Assembly (NCBI GenBank): GCA_038234715.1
Contig: JBBQTD010000011.1
Location: forward strand, 6,159 to 70,158
Source of the DNA: SZAS-103 sp038234715
Lineage (GTDB): Bacteria > Pseudomonadota > Gammaproteobacteria > Xanthomonadales > Xanthomonadaceae
DNA: 64,000 nt
Reading direction: 5' to 3'
The position numbers and the translations under genes were made by a program. How positions within the stretch are numbered: the first letter of the stretch is position 1; every line of letters starts with the position of its first letter. This document shows, one piece after another, positions 9,437-17,621 of this stretch. The notes beneath the pieces were generated by a model. That model did not search any database and was not told where the DNA came from. It worked only from the letters and a program-made list of their open reading frames with translations.

Positions 9437-10300
9437 TCAAATCGGGCTTTCTTCAAGCAGTTGCGCGACAGCGTCCGCCAGTATCGCCTCGCAATCGCCA
9501 TCGAGCTTGAGCGTGGCAAGCTGATCTGCGCGGGTGACGCCTCGCGTCAATATTGCAAGCGGCAACCCCGCTTCGCGGGCCATCCGCGCGAAGCGGTAGC
9601 CGGAATACACCATCAACGACGAGCCGACTACCAACATCGCATCGGCGCTGTCGAGCGCGCGGCGGGCTGCGCCAACGCGGTCGCGAGGGACGTTTTCGCC
9701 GAAGAACACGACATCCGGCTTGAGCATGCCGCCGCAATCCGGACAGGCTGGCGGGCGGAAATCGCGGAGGTCCATGTCCTCCAGATCGGCGTCGCCATCG
9801 GGTGCGCTACTGGCGGTAAGGGTCGTCCACTCGGGATGGGCATCCATGAGTTGTTGCTGGATCGCCAAGCGCGCAATGCGCGTCGCGCAGTCCAGGCAGA
9901 CGACGTGGTCGATACGGCCATGAAGATTGATCACCGCCTGCTGTCCGGCGCGCGCGTGCAGGCCGTCGACGTTCTGGGTGACGAGGGTCGTGAGGCGACC
10001 AAGTGCTTCCAGCCTCACCAGCGCGGCATGCCCGCAATTGGGTAGCGCGCGCGCCAAGGTCGGCCAGCCCACGAAGCTACGCGCCCAGTAGCGGGCGCGC
10101 ATTGCAGGGTCGTTGATGAAGGCTTGGTAGGTGATCGGTGCGCGACGCTTCCAGCGGCCATCGCCGCCGCGATAGTCAGGTATGCCGGAATTGGTGCTGA
10201 TGCCGGCTCCGGTGAGCACGAAGATGCGTCGATACGCGCGGAGCCAGTCACGCAGGATGGACGGTGGGTCTTCGCTGGCGATGGCTTTCAATGCAGGCAT
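9437..10300 (-). CDS. NAD-dependent protein deacylase, Sir2 (sirtuin) family
   Basis: A 287-residue cytoplasmic sirtuin. It shows the NAD-binding signature VLTGAGISTNSGIPDYRG, the TQNVDGLHARAG motif, the catalytic His in NLHGRID, and a zinc ribbon of two Cys pairs (CLDC and CPDC, about 55 residues apart). The late motifs PDVVFFGENVPRD and VVGSSLMVYSGYRFA are also in place. The family removes acyl groups from lysines using NAD+. ATG at 10300 has AGGA about 9 bases upstream; the open frame before it, to 10378, has no homologous character. It is on the same strand as the response-regulator gene upstream (161-bp gap), so it may be at the end of that unit. Confidence 0.92.
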   Translation of the reverse strand: MPALKAIASEDPPSILRDWLRAYRRIFVLTGAGISTNSGIPDYRGGDGRWKRRAPITYQAFINDPAMRARYWARSFVGWPTLARALPNCGHAALVRLEALGRLTTLVTQNVDGLHARAGQQAVINLHGRIDHVVCLDCATRIARLAIQQQLMDAHPEWTTLTASSAPDGDADLEDMDLRDFRPPACPDCGGMLKPDVVFFGENVPRDRVGAARRALDSADAMLVVGSSLMVYSGYRFARMAREAGLPLAILTRGVTRADQLATLKLDGDCEAILADAVAQLLEESPI

Positions 10301-10461
10301 GCCGTTATCCTGGAACGGAACACGACCCATCGCAATCGGCACCCGCGCAATGGTTGTGCCATGCACGAGCGACCGCAACCATGGGTCGTCGATCGGGGGC
10401 CATCGCCTGCGTTTGCCTGGTGCGGCTCCGATCGGCTTGTTGACGCCTTGGTTGCGATGCC

Positions 10462-11688
10462 CTATTTGCTGACCGGATGCATACGCCGCACGCGATCCTG
10501 CACCGCAGCGATCAAGTGCTTCGGTCGGATCGGCTTGAACAGGAAATCGTCGCCGCCGGCGTTGATCGCCTCCAGCCGCGAGTCCGGATCGCTTTCACCG
10601 GAAAGGAACACGATCGGCAGGCGCGCGGAGAGCGGATGTTCGCGGATCAGCATCGTCAACTCCACGCCGTTCGCGAACGGCATGTGCAGGTCCATCAGGA
10701 CCAGGTCCGGACGCTGCGACTTGAGTGTTTCCAGCACCTGCATCGGGTCGTGTTCCACGTCGGCCTGCATACCCGCCCTGGTCAACACCGCCTGCGCGAA
10801 CAGCGCGTCGGTGCGGTTGTCCTCGACGATCAGCACGCGCACTTTCTCTGCCGCGATCGTTGCATGCAGCTCGCTCAAGCGCGCCGCAATGTCGAGGATG
10901 TCGAAAGGTGAAAACAGCAGCAGGTCCGCTCCCGCGCGATGGGCAGCGCGGCGCGCCTCCAGGTTGTCCTGCGCCATGACGGCCATCTGGATGCGCCGCT
11001 TGGGCTGCGAGCTCTGCTGCGCGTCGCGGCGAAGGATTCCTATTGCGGACAACACACCGAGCAGCGAAGCGTCGACCAGCAACAATTGCGGCATCAGGCA
11101 CAGCAACAGTTCGGACAATTCGTCCACGGATTCGACCGGTTCAACTGCGTAGCCTTCGGATTCGAGGTGTTGACCCAGCGCAAGCGCGAACGCGTTGCCG
11201 TCGCTGAGATGGTAAACGCGGCGCATTCCAATTTCACCGGGCGCTTCGGGTTCGTCGTGCTCGTCCGGCTCCCCGGATTCGGCGGTCTCGGGCGTCGTGA
11301 CAGGCTCGTCAAGATCGCGAGCTTCGAAGGCCGGTTCTGGAGCAACAGTCGCGACGGGTTCGACCTGGGTGTGGGCCGCGGCCGTCTCGAAAGTCTCAGT
11401 CTGCAGGACCGTCTCGAAGGGCTCGGCCAGCTCGACAGTCTCGTCAGGCACGACCAGTTCTTCCGGTTCGACATTCACCTTGGGCGCGGGCAGCTCTGCG
11501 GGTTCGACAGTGATCTCTGGCACGATCAGTTCTGCAAGCTCGAAATTCTCCCCCGACGCGACCAGGCCAGTCGGGTCGACCAGATCGACCGGTGCGACCC
11601 GCTCTTCCAGCGCGGATGGTGCGACCGGCACAAGCGGTTCCTCCGGCGCAGGATCGGCCATATCGACCGATGTCGCACCGGCGGGCAT
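10462..11688 (-). CDS. Two-receiver response regulator, C-terminal fragment downstream of an in-frame TAG
   Basis: This is the larger part of an interrupted gene. The frame is open without a break from just after the TAG at 11749-11751 to the stop at 10462; the first ATG is at 11688 and has only a weak ribosome site. Residues 1-150 are a Glu/Pro/Val/Ala-rich acidic linker. Residues about 153-275 form a degenerate receiver (phosphoacceptor-like Asp in LLVDASLLG, but Lys replaced by Ser in LFSPFD). Residues about 283-402 form a canonical receiver with acid pair VEDN, phosphoacceptor VLMDLHMP, and Lys in FLFKPIRP. No DNA-binding or enzymatic output domain follows. Read through the TAG, the protein would be about 567 residues. 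Whether this part is translated alone is unknown. Confidence 0.75.
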   Translation of the reverse strand: MPAGATSVDMADPAPEEPLVPVAPSALEERVAPVDLVDPTGLVASGENFELAELIVPEITVEPAELPAPKVNVEPEELVVPDETVELAEPFETVLQTETFETAAAHTQVEPVATVAPEPAFEARDLDEPVTTPETAESGEPDEHDEPEAPGEIGMRRVYHLSDGNAFALALGQHLESEGYAVEPVESVDELSELLLCLMPQLLLVDASLLGVLSAIGILRRDAQQSSQPKRRIQMAVMAQDNLEARRAAHRAGADLLLFSPFDILDIAARLSELHATIAAEKVRVLIVEDNRTDALFAQAVLTRAGMQADVEHDPMQVLETLKSQRPDLVLMDLHMPFANGVELTMLIREHPLSARLPIVFLSGESDPDSRLEAINAGGDDFLFKPIRPKHLIAAVQDRVRRMHPVSK

Positions 11689-11748
11689 GTTCGCTTCGAC
11701 GAGAGCCGGTGACGCCGTGTCTCCACTCGGGAGGGCGGCGGCCGTCTG

Positions 11749-12165
11749 CTACCCGGGCGCTTGCTGCGGCGCATCGCTGGATACTGCATGGACCGCGGAG
11801 TCGGGATGCGAAGCCAGCGACCGGATCACCGCTGACAACAGCGCGAACATGCGCTCGACCTGCTTGGGATCGGGGGCGCGCATCGAAGCGAAGTGCGCAT
11901 CGATCATCTGAGCCAGGGTCAACAGGTGCTGGCGAATGTCGATCAGGTCGAAGTGAGCGCTTGCATCGGCCACGCGTCGCACATCGCCGCTGAGCACCGC
12001 CATGCCGCGCGGATCCCATCCTTCGAAACGATAACGCAGGATGCGCTTTTCGAATGCGGCGATGCGCTTCGGCAGATAGCGCAGGAATGCGTGCTGGTTT
12101 TCGTCTTGCTGGGCCTCGAAGCCCGTCGTCTCGGTCACGTTGTCTTCCTCGATTGCATTGTCCAC
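11749..12165 (-). CDS. N-terminal fragment of the interrupted response regulator (Hpt-like helical module)
   Basis: A 138-residue product ending at TAG (11749-11751), in the same frame as the receiver ORF 60 bp further on. It begins at the GTG at 12165, which has an AAGGAT ribosome site 6-7 bases upstream. The sequence is helical and resembles the N-terminal module of multi-receiver regulators in this order: LPKRIAAFEKRILRYRFEGW and ALLSAVIRSLASHPDSAVHA. No histidine can be assigned with confidence as a phosphotransfer site. The simplest reading is that this and the next ORF were one gene and a CAG or similar codon became TAG. It could also be two adjacent genes, but the shared frame and the lack of a proper start for the second argue against that. 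Confidence 0.68.
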   Translation of the reverse strand: MDNAIEEDNVTETTGFEAQQDENQHAFLRYLPKRIAAFEKRILRYRFEGWDPRGMAVLSGDVRRVADASAHFDLIDIRQHLLTLAQMIDAHFASMRAPDPKQVERMFALLSAVIRSLASHPDSAVHAVSSDAPQQAPG

Positions 12166-12497
12166 TGACCATCCTTTGCTTGACCGGATCGGAGACCTGG
12201 TCGACGCGAGCCTCCCAATGCCGGACCCAAAGCCAATCCCCGAATGTAGCAAGCCCGGGTGTAGGTAGCGCTACACAATGGCGGTGCCGGCTTTCCGCCC
12301 TGCTGATGCTGGTCCTGGGGCAACTGCTCCATGCGCTTGTGGCATGGGCGTATTCCTTGAGGCGGCCGGCGGGGAACGGTGCGCATCCAGGATAGTCATT
12401 GAGTAGCCAGGATCTGCAGAGTCGCCAACGAAGCACGCAATCGCAGCGGCGGGCATTGTCGCCCGTGCCGCCCCTTGCCCTTTTCTCGGTTCGAGGA
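12166..12497. other. Intergenic region (332 bp)
   Basis: The region lies between the stop of the cytochrome P460 gene and the start of the response-regulator gene, both on the minus strand. Overlapping ORFs in it have no recognisable domains. I see no RNA gene, strong hairpin or T-run. It most likely carries the promoter of the response regulator. Confidence 0.4.
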
Positions 12498-13031
12498 TCA
12501 GTGCATTCCTCGCGGCTCGACGTATGCGCCGAACACGTAATCCTTTCTGCCACGCGCACGATGACAACTGATGCATCCTTCGTAACTTGCCGACGCGCCT
12601 GCCGAAGGATAGTAAAGGAACTCCCACCCACCGCTGCCCGAGAATTCACCCTTACGGTGCTTCACCATGAATGCGACGCCTTCCGGATGTGCGGCATCGG
12701 CCGAAATGCGCTTCTCCTTGGCGATGATTGCGCCCACCGGGAAAGTCGCGACAGACGTGTTCGCGAGCGCGGCATCGGCGGCGGCATTGGCGTAGACCAT
12801 CACCCAGCGATTCGCATGCGGGCCGTGGTCCGGCGCCTTCGGAAGGGTGGGCGCCATGGCGGCGCATAGTTGTGCGAGCTGGAACGGAATCGGCTTAGGC
12901 GTAGAGGTCAGCGCCTTCCACGAGCGGTAGTCGGAGAGATGCGACGGAATTGGGTCGTCTCCGGACCACGCAGATACGCCGGCCAACAGGCCTGCGCCTG
13001 CAATCAATGCGAGCCACCATTGCGTGCGCAT
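12498..13031 (-). CDS. Cytochrome P460-like c-type haem protein, exported
   Basis: A 177-residue periplasmic protein. The signal peptide is WWLALIAGAGLLAGVSAW. One haem c site, CISCH, lies close to the C-terminus, as in cytochrome P460/DUF3365-type proteins, with typical segments RWVMVYAN, FPVGAIIAKEK and GWEFLYYPSAG. P460 proteins oxidise hydroxylamine in nitrifiers, but most homologues in other bacteria have no proven role, so no substrate is claimed. ATG at 13031 has a GGGGTGG ribosome site; another ATG lies in frame at 13043. It is downstream of, and on the same strand as, the secreted peroxiredoxin gene (77-bp gap), so a shared redox-stress role is possible. Confidence 0.8.
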   Translation of the reverse strand: MRTQWWLALIAGAGLLAGVSAWSGDDPIPSHLSDYRSWKALTSTPKPIPFQLAQLCAAMAPTLPKAPDHGPHANRWVMVYANAAADAALANTSVATFPVGAIIAKEKRISADAAHPEGVAFMVKHRKGEFSGSGGWEFLYYPSAGASASYEGCISCHRARGRKDYVFGAYVEPRGMH

Positions 13032-13108
13032 ATGCCACCCCATGCGGGCCCAACGAAAGTGTCACCGGTGCCGCCCGACTTTCTGACCATGCAACTGTCG
13101 AAGCGGAT

Positions 13109-13654
13109 CTATTTCTTCAGCGCCTTCACCGCGGCAAGCGTCTCATCAACGTGCTTGTTCGGATTGAGGTCCGCATACACGTGCACGATCGATCCCGCTG
13201 GCGAGATGACGTAGGAGGTGCGGTTGGACCATTCGGGCTTCGGTGCGAGGATCGCGTCGTATTGTTTGGCGATCTTCGCGCCGGTGTCGGCGGCAACTGG
13301 AAACTTGCCGCCACAGTGTTCGGTTTCCTTCGAGAAGTCGGCGAGCTGGTCGACGTTGCCGGCGGTGACGCCGATCACGGTGGCGTTCTGCGCCTTGAAT
13401 TTGCCCATGGCCTGCGAAAACAAATGGGCTTCCAGGTTGCATCCCGATGTATGTGCGGCGGGAAAGAAGTAGACCACCACCGGCCCCTTCTTGAGTGCAT
13501 CGGCAAGGTTGAATGTAAAAGGCTGCCCGGCGAGATAGGCCGGCGCACTGAAATCAGGTGCCTTTGCGCCGACGTTCAACGCGGCGATTGACGGCGAAGC
13601 GAGCGTCACGCCGCAGGCGATGGCGACGGCGGCGAACTTGAGCAAGTTGGTCAT
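13109..13654 (-). CDS. Secreted peroxiredoxin (AhpC/TSA family)
   Basis: A 181-residue thiol peroxidase-like protein with a clear signal peptide (FAAVAIACGVTLASPSIA), which is unusual because most relatives are cytoplasmic. The active-site loop is FFPAAHTSGCNLEAH, where Thr and the peroxidatic Cys are in the standard spacing; a second Cys (TEHCGGKF) could be the resolving residue. C-terminal part (WSNRTSYVISPAGSIVHVYA) is typical of the thioredoxin fold. ATG at 13654 follows AGGAGAG, a strong ribosome site. It probably detoxifies peroxides in the periplasm and may be co-transcribed with the cytochrome P460 gene. Confidence 0.88.
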   Translation of the reverse strand: MTNLLKFAAVAIACGVTLASPSIAALNVGAKAPDFSAPAYLAGQPFTFNLADALKKGPVVVYFFPAAHTSGCNLEAHLFSQAMGKFKAQNATVIGVTAGNVDQLADFSKETEHCGGKFPVAADTGAKIAKQYDAILAPKPEWSNRTSYVISPAGSIVHVYADLNPNKHVDETLAAVKALKK

Positions 13655-13882
13655 GGCTCTCTCCTGGAGGACTGATGCCTTATACACCTGTTGCAAGGTT
13701 GCTTGTTCTTCAGGGCGACATTAGCCGGTGAGCCCGGCTGGGGTGCCAGCATGGACGCGTCGGCTGGCATCAGATTCGGATGCGTTGTTCCACGCGACGC
13801 CACTCTGGTCCGCCAGCACACGCGCGTCGCCAGCATGGATGCTCGCATTCGCGACCGCGACCGAAATACGGGGCGACTTCGC

Positions 13883-16186
13883 ATGCCGGTTCAGCAATGC
13901 TGTGCTAGAAATTGCTTATCCGATCAATCAGCCTGGCTTGTGGCCGACTCCGACAACCTTGTTCCCGCGGATCCCCGGGCGCGCCCGGCGCTGGACGCGC
14001 GCGTCCAGCTTGAGCTATTGGGTGGCCTTGCGGAAGCTGGGACGCCCCGCGACGTTGCGGCGATCATCGTGCGGCTTGCGTTGGACCATCACCAGTGCAC
14101 ATCGGCCTGCGTGCTCTGGGCGCTGGACGAGGAGGGCGTTCCTGAAATCGAGCCCGCACAGCAGCTGGCTCCCGCCGAACTGGAACTGGCGCGTTCGGCG
14201 GCGGCCGAAGTGGGTCCTGTGGCGTCGGCGCACGCTGACGTTGTCGCTGTCCGGTTGTTCGAGCAAGGTGCGGCCATTGTCTTGTTGAGGGCCGCATCGA
14301 CGACGGTTGCCCTGCACCTGGCCGCGACAATGCGGGCGCAACTGCGCGTCGCTGGTCGGCATCTGTGCCGCGCTCTGGAATCGACAAGGCTGAAGGATTC
14401 GATGCAGCGACTGGAGCGTTCCGAGAGCTTGCAGCGCGCGCTGTTCTCGATCTCCGACCTTGCCGGTTCCGATCGCGACATGTCCGAGGTATTGCGCGGC
14501 GTCCAGGCGATCATCGGGACGCTGATGTATGCGGAGAATTTCTTCATTGTGCTGCACAACGCCGAGCGTGACACGCTCCGATTCCTCTATTTCGCAGACG
14601 TTGAGGATTTGCGGCCGCGCGATCCGATGCTGGAAATCCCGATGAGTTCGCGTGAACATTCCCTCACCTGGTACCTGATCCGCGACGGCAAACCGCTGAT
14701 GGGAAACACCGCGCAACTGCGCACCCAGGTTTCCGGGCCGCTGATTGTCATCGGCCCGGACGGGTACGACTGGCTCGGAGTGCCGATGCTGTCCGAAGGG
14801 CGGGCGCAAGGTGCGGTCGTTGTGCAGAGCTACCAGGAAGGAATCGGATATTCGTCCGACGACCGGGCGCTGCTGGAATTCGTCGGTAACCACATCCTGA
14901 TCGCGCTCGAACGCAGGCAAGGCAAGGAGGACCTGGAGCAGCGCGTACGCCTGCGGACGATCGAACTGCAGCAGGAAATCGTCGAACGCCAGCGCGGCGA
15001 GCGCCTGCAGGCGGCACTGTTCCAGATCGCCCAGCTGGCCACGGTCGATATCAGCCAGACCGAGTTCTACCGGCGTGTCCACGCGGTGGTCGGCAAGCTG
15101 ATCAACGCAGAGAATTTTTATATCGGACTGATCTCCGACGATGGCGCATCGCTGGAGTTCGCCTATCTGGTCGACGCGACGGAACAGGATATTCCTTCGC
15201 GACCGCTGGGTTCCGGATTGAGCGAGTACGTCCTGCTCCATGGCGGAATCCTGCTGCGGCGAGTGGACATCATCGACATGATCCGGCAAGGCGCGATCCG
15301 GCAACAGACTTCAGGCATGCCGGCGGCGTGCTGGCTTGGCGTACCGTTGTTCGTCGACGAGGAAACCATCGGGCTGGTCGTGGTGCAGAGCTACGACGAG
15401 ACCGTTGTCTACGGTCCTGCCGACCAGGAACTTCTCGGCTTCGTGGCCACGCAGATTGCATACAGCCTGCATCGGCGCCGCTCCGCCGAGGCCCTGCAGC
15501 GCGCTTATTCCGAACTCGAACGACGCGTGCAGGAACGCACGCAGGAGTTGAGCATGGAGATCGTCGAGCGCGAGCGCATCCAGCACCAGCTGACGCACCA
15601 GGTCATGCACGACGCATTGACCGGGCTGCCGAACCGAGGCTACCTGAGGGATCGACTGAGCCGGGCTCTGGCGCGCTTCAAGCGCGAACCACAGCGTCAC
15701 TGCGCACTGCTGTATATGGACATCGACCGCTTCAAGGTCATCAATGACAGCCTGGGCCACCTGGCAGGGGACGATGTCCTCAAGGAGGTCGCGCGACGAT
15801 TGCTGACTTGCGTTCGCGAACCGGATGTCGTCGCGCGCTTGTCCGGCGACGAGTTTGCGATCCTGCTGGAAGATGTGCCGATCCCGGCAGCCGCGGTGCG
15901 AGTGGCGCAGCGGGTTCTAGCTGCGCTCGGTGCGCCTTTGCTTCTCGCTGGAACGGAACTGGCGCCGTCGGCAAGTATCGGTATTGCCTTCAGCGATGCC
16001 GGCTACCACATGGCCGACGACGTCTTGCGCGATGCCGATGCGGCAATGTATCGCGCCAAGAAGCTCGGTCGCGGGCGCTTCGAGCTTTTCGACGAATCGC
16101 TGCAGCAAGCCGCCGGCGACGTGCTGGTGCTGGAGGGCGAGCTGCGGACGGCGCTGCAACACGATCAGTTCGAGCCATATTTCTAG
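13883..16186 (+). CDS. GAF-GAF-GGDEF part of an amber-interrupted diguanylate cyclase/phosphodiesterase
   Basis: This 767-residue ORF contains the sensor and cyclase parts of a cyclic-di-GMP enzyme. An N-terminal region is followed by two GAF-like domains (about residues 195-335 and 380-535) linked by coiled coils (EDLEQRVRLRTIELQQEIVE; ELERRVQERTQELSMEIVER). The GGDEF domain runs from about 550 to 715: HDALTGLPNRGYL, MDIDRFKVINDSLGH, and the active site SGDEF (654-658), with an inhibitory RxxD site (REPD) five residues before it. The frame then enters an EAL domain but stops at TAG (16184-16186) just after 'FEPYF', where EAL proteins have Y-Q-P. The frame is also open upstream to 13691, so the start is uncertain. 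It is divergent from the peroxiredoxin gene. Confidence 0.78.
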   Translation: MPVQQCCARNCLSDQSAWLVADSDNLVPADPRARPALDARVQLELLGGLAEAGTPRDVAAIIVRLALDHHQCTSACVLWALDEEGVPEIEPAQQLAPAELELARSAAAEVGPVASAHADVVAVRLFEQGAAIVLLRAASTTVALHLAATMRAQLRVAGRHLCRALESTRLKDSMQRLERSESLQRALFSISDLAGSDRDMSEVLRGVQAIIGTLMYAENFFIVLHNAERDTLRFLYFADVEDLRPRDPMLEIPMSSREHSLTWYLIRDGKPLMGNTAQLRTQVSGPLIVIGPDGYDWLGVPMLSEGRAQGAVVVQSYQEGIGYSSDDRALLEFVGNHILIALERRQGKEDLEQRVRLRTIELQQEIVERQRGERLQAALFQIAQLATVDISQTEFYRRVHAVVGKLINAENFYIGLISDDGASLEFAYLVDATEQDIPSRPLGSGLSEYVLLHGGILLRRVDIIDMIRQGAIRQQTSGMPAACWLGVPLFVDEETIGLVVVQSYDETVVYGPADQELLGFVATQIAYSLHRRRSAEALQRAYSELERRVQERTQELSMEIVERERIQHQLTHQVMHDALTGLPNRGYLRDRLSRALARFKREPQRHCALLYMDIDRFKVINDSLGHLAGDDVLKEVARRLLTCVREPDVVARLSGDEFAILLEDVPIPAAAVRVAQRVLAALGAPLLLAGTELAPSASIGIAFSDAGYHMADDVLRDADAAMYRAKKLGRGRFELFDESLQQAAGDVLVLEGELRTALQHDQFEPYF

Positions 16187-16192
16187 CCGATC

Positions 16193-16867
16193 ATGCACCT
16201 CGATGGCGGTGAGACAGTCGGATACGAGGCGCTGATTCGCTGGAACCATCCTTCCCGTGGCACGCTGGGCCCCGGACATTTCCTGAAGGTCGCCGAAGAG
16301 AACGGCAGCATGGAAGCCATCGACTGGCGCATGTTCGAGCTCAGTTGCGCACTTGCTGCCCGGCTTGGCGAGACCAACGCATACCTCGCCATCAACGTCT
16401 CGCCGCGCCATTTTCGCCGCGCCGAATTCGCCGACCAGTTGCTTGCGTTGCTTGAGCGCACCGGCCTGCCGCCGCAGCGCCTGATTGTCGAACTCACCGA
16501 GGGATCGCTGATCGACCATCCCGAGCGGGTTCGCGCCGCCCTCGAACAGCTTCGCGATGCAGGCATCGGCGCCGCCCTGGACGATTTCGGCACCGGCTAT
16601 TCCTCGCTCAGCTACCTGCATACATTTCCGCTGCGCATATTGAAGATCGACCGCACGTTTGTCTCCGAACTCGGCAAGGAGGGGAAGAACAGCAGCGCAT
16701 CGGTCGTGGCGGCCGTGCTCGCACTGGCCCGGGCACTGGACATGAGCGTGGTCGCCGAAGGCATCGAGACCGAGGAACAGCGTCGCGCGCTGATGGAAAT
16801 GGGATGCGACCTGGGCCAGGGATACCTGCTGGGGCGGCCGGCGCCGGTCGGCCACTGGGCCGCATAG
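16193..16867 (+). CDS. EAL-domain part of the amber-interrupted c-di-GMP enzyme
   Basis: This continues in the same frame directly after the TAG at 16184-16186; the first ATG (16193) is only two codons beyond it. It encodes a nearly complete EAL phosphodiesterase domain (224 residues): GYEALIRWNHP with the name motif, NVSPRHFRRAEF, ELTEGSLIDHPE, DDFGTGYSSLSYLH, KIDRTFV and VVAEGIETEEQ, so the metal-binding and catalytic residues look intact. What is missing is only the first beta-strand, which lies before the stop. No ribosome site is seen before ATG 16193. If the TAG is read through, the combined protein would be about 994 residues or more, a normal size for GAF-GAF-GGDEF-EAL proteins. Confidence 0.78.
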   Translation: MHLDGGETVGYEALIRWNHPSRGTLGPGHFLKVAEENGSMEAIDWRMFELSCALAARLGETNAYLAINVSPRHFRRAEFADQLLALLERTGLPPQRLIVELTEGSLIDHPERVRAALEQLRDAGIGAALDDFGTGYSSLSYLHTFPLRILKIDRTFVSELGKEGKNSSASVVAAVLALARALDMSVVAEGIETEEQRRALMEMGCDLGQGYLLGRPAPVGHWAA

Positions 16868-16931
16868 TCAGGTCCATGCGGGCCTGATTTGCAATGCGCC
16901 CGGCACCGTCGTCCGGGCCCTTTTCAGTTCT

Positions 16932-17546
16932 TCATTCTTCGCCGGGGCACTTCGTGGACAGGCCGTCCAGGTGTTCAAGCTTGTGCTCGAAGGTCGCATG
17001 GGCGCCAGTCGGCGTTCGGGTGATCCGAATCACATCGATGCCGTCGAAATCGCCATAGGCCCAATCGGGTACTTGCGCAGGGTCTCCGCCGTTTTCCTTC
17101 ATCAGTGCCTGCGCGACATGCACGATCTGCCGGTGTTCCCACGCAACCACCACGAGTGCATTGCGGTAGGCGGCCCGCTCGAGTGCGGCGGTGAGTCCCT
17201 TGTCGTCCTCTTGACCGAATTGTGCGTTGACGGGCAGTTCGAAGCGGATGGCCGTAGGCTCGATTGTCGCGAGCGGCCTGACGTAGTCGTACGACTTGAG
17301 GTGATCGGGTTTGGAATGCGCAGGATCAGGCGCGAAAATGAAGTCGGGCTTGCCGAACAGTGCAAGGATGACCTTCGGCAACGCAAGCGCACGATTCAAC
17401 CCCTGACACGTGAGCTGCCCGAGCCCGCCGTCGGGTTTTTCGCCATGCCGCACGAACACGATGGTCTCGACCTCTGGACTTTCCGCGGCTTGCACGGCCA
17501 TGGCCGAACCCAGCAGTGCAGCAGCCAGCAACAGGATTGCACGCAT
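16932..17546 (-). CDS. Histidine phosphatase family protein, exported
   Basis: A 204-residue secreted protein with a signal peptide (LLLAAALLGSAMAVQA). The phosphatase signature is IVFVRHGEKPDGG, where the first catalytic His sits in RHG; VVVAWEHRQIVHVAQAL later supplies the second His. The body has the shape of the broad-specificity phosphoglycerate-mutase-like fold but is divergent, so the substrate is unknown. The open frame starts at 17585; ATG 17546 starts the signal peptide. It faces the EAL gene fragment (convergent, 64 bp apart). Confidence 0.82.
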   Translation of the reverse strand: MRAILLLAAALLGSAMAVQAAESPEVETIVFVRHGEKPDGGLGQLTCQGLNRALALPKVILALFGKPDFIFAPDPAHSKPDHLKSYDYVRPLATIEPTAIRFELPVNAQFGQEDDKGLTAALERAAYRNALVVVAWEHRQIVHVAQALMKENGGDPAQVPDWAYGDFDGIDVIRITRTPTGAHATFEHKLEHLDGLSTKCPGEE

Positions 17547-17621
17547 GGGCTCGGGCCGGAATCTTACCAGGGATGACCGAACCACCTCATCGCCCTTGGA
17601 TGCGGAAAGTGGATCGGGCTT

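Noticed and set aside
14015..15304. Minus-strand ORF of 429 codons opposite the GGDEF gene
   Set aside because: The composition is that of a shadow of the GAF-GAF coding sequence; no domain is seen.
10462..16867. General reassignment of TAG as a sense codon
   Set aside because: Several intact genes in the window end normally at TAG (for example 8216-8218 and 16865-16867) with no sensible extension beyond.
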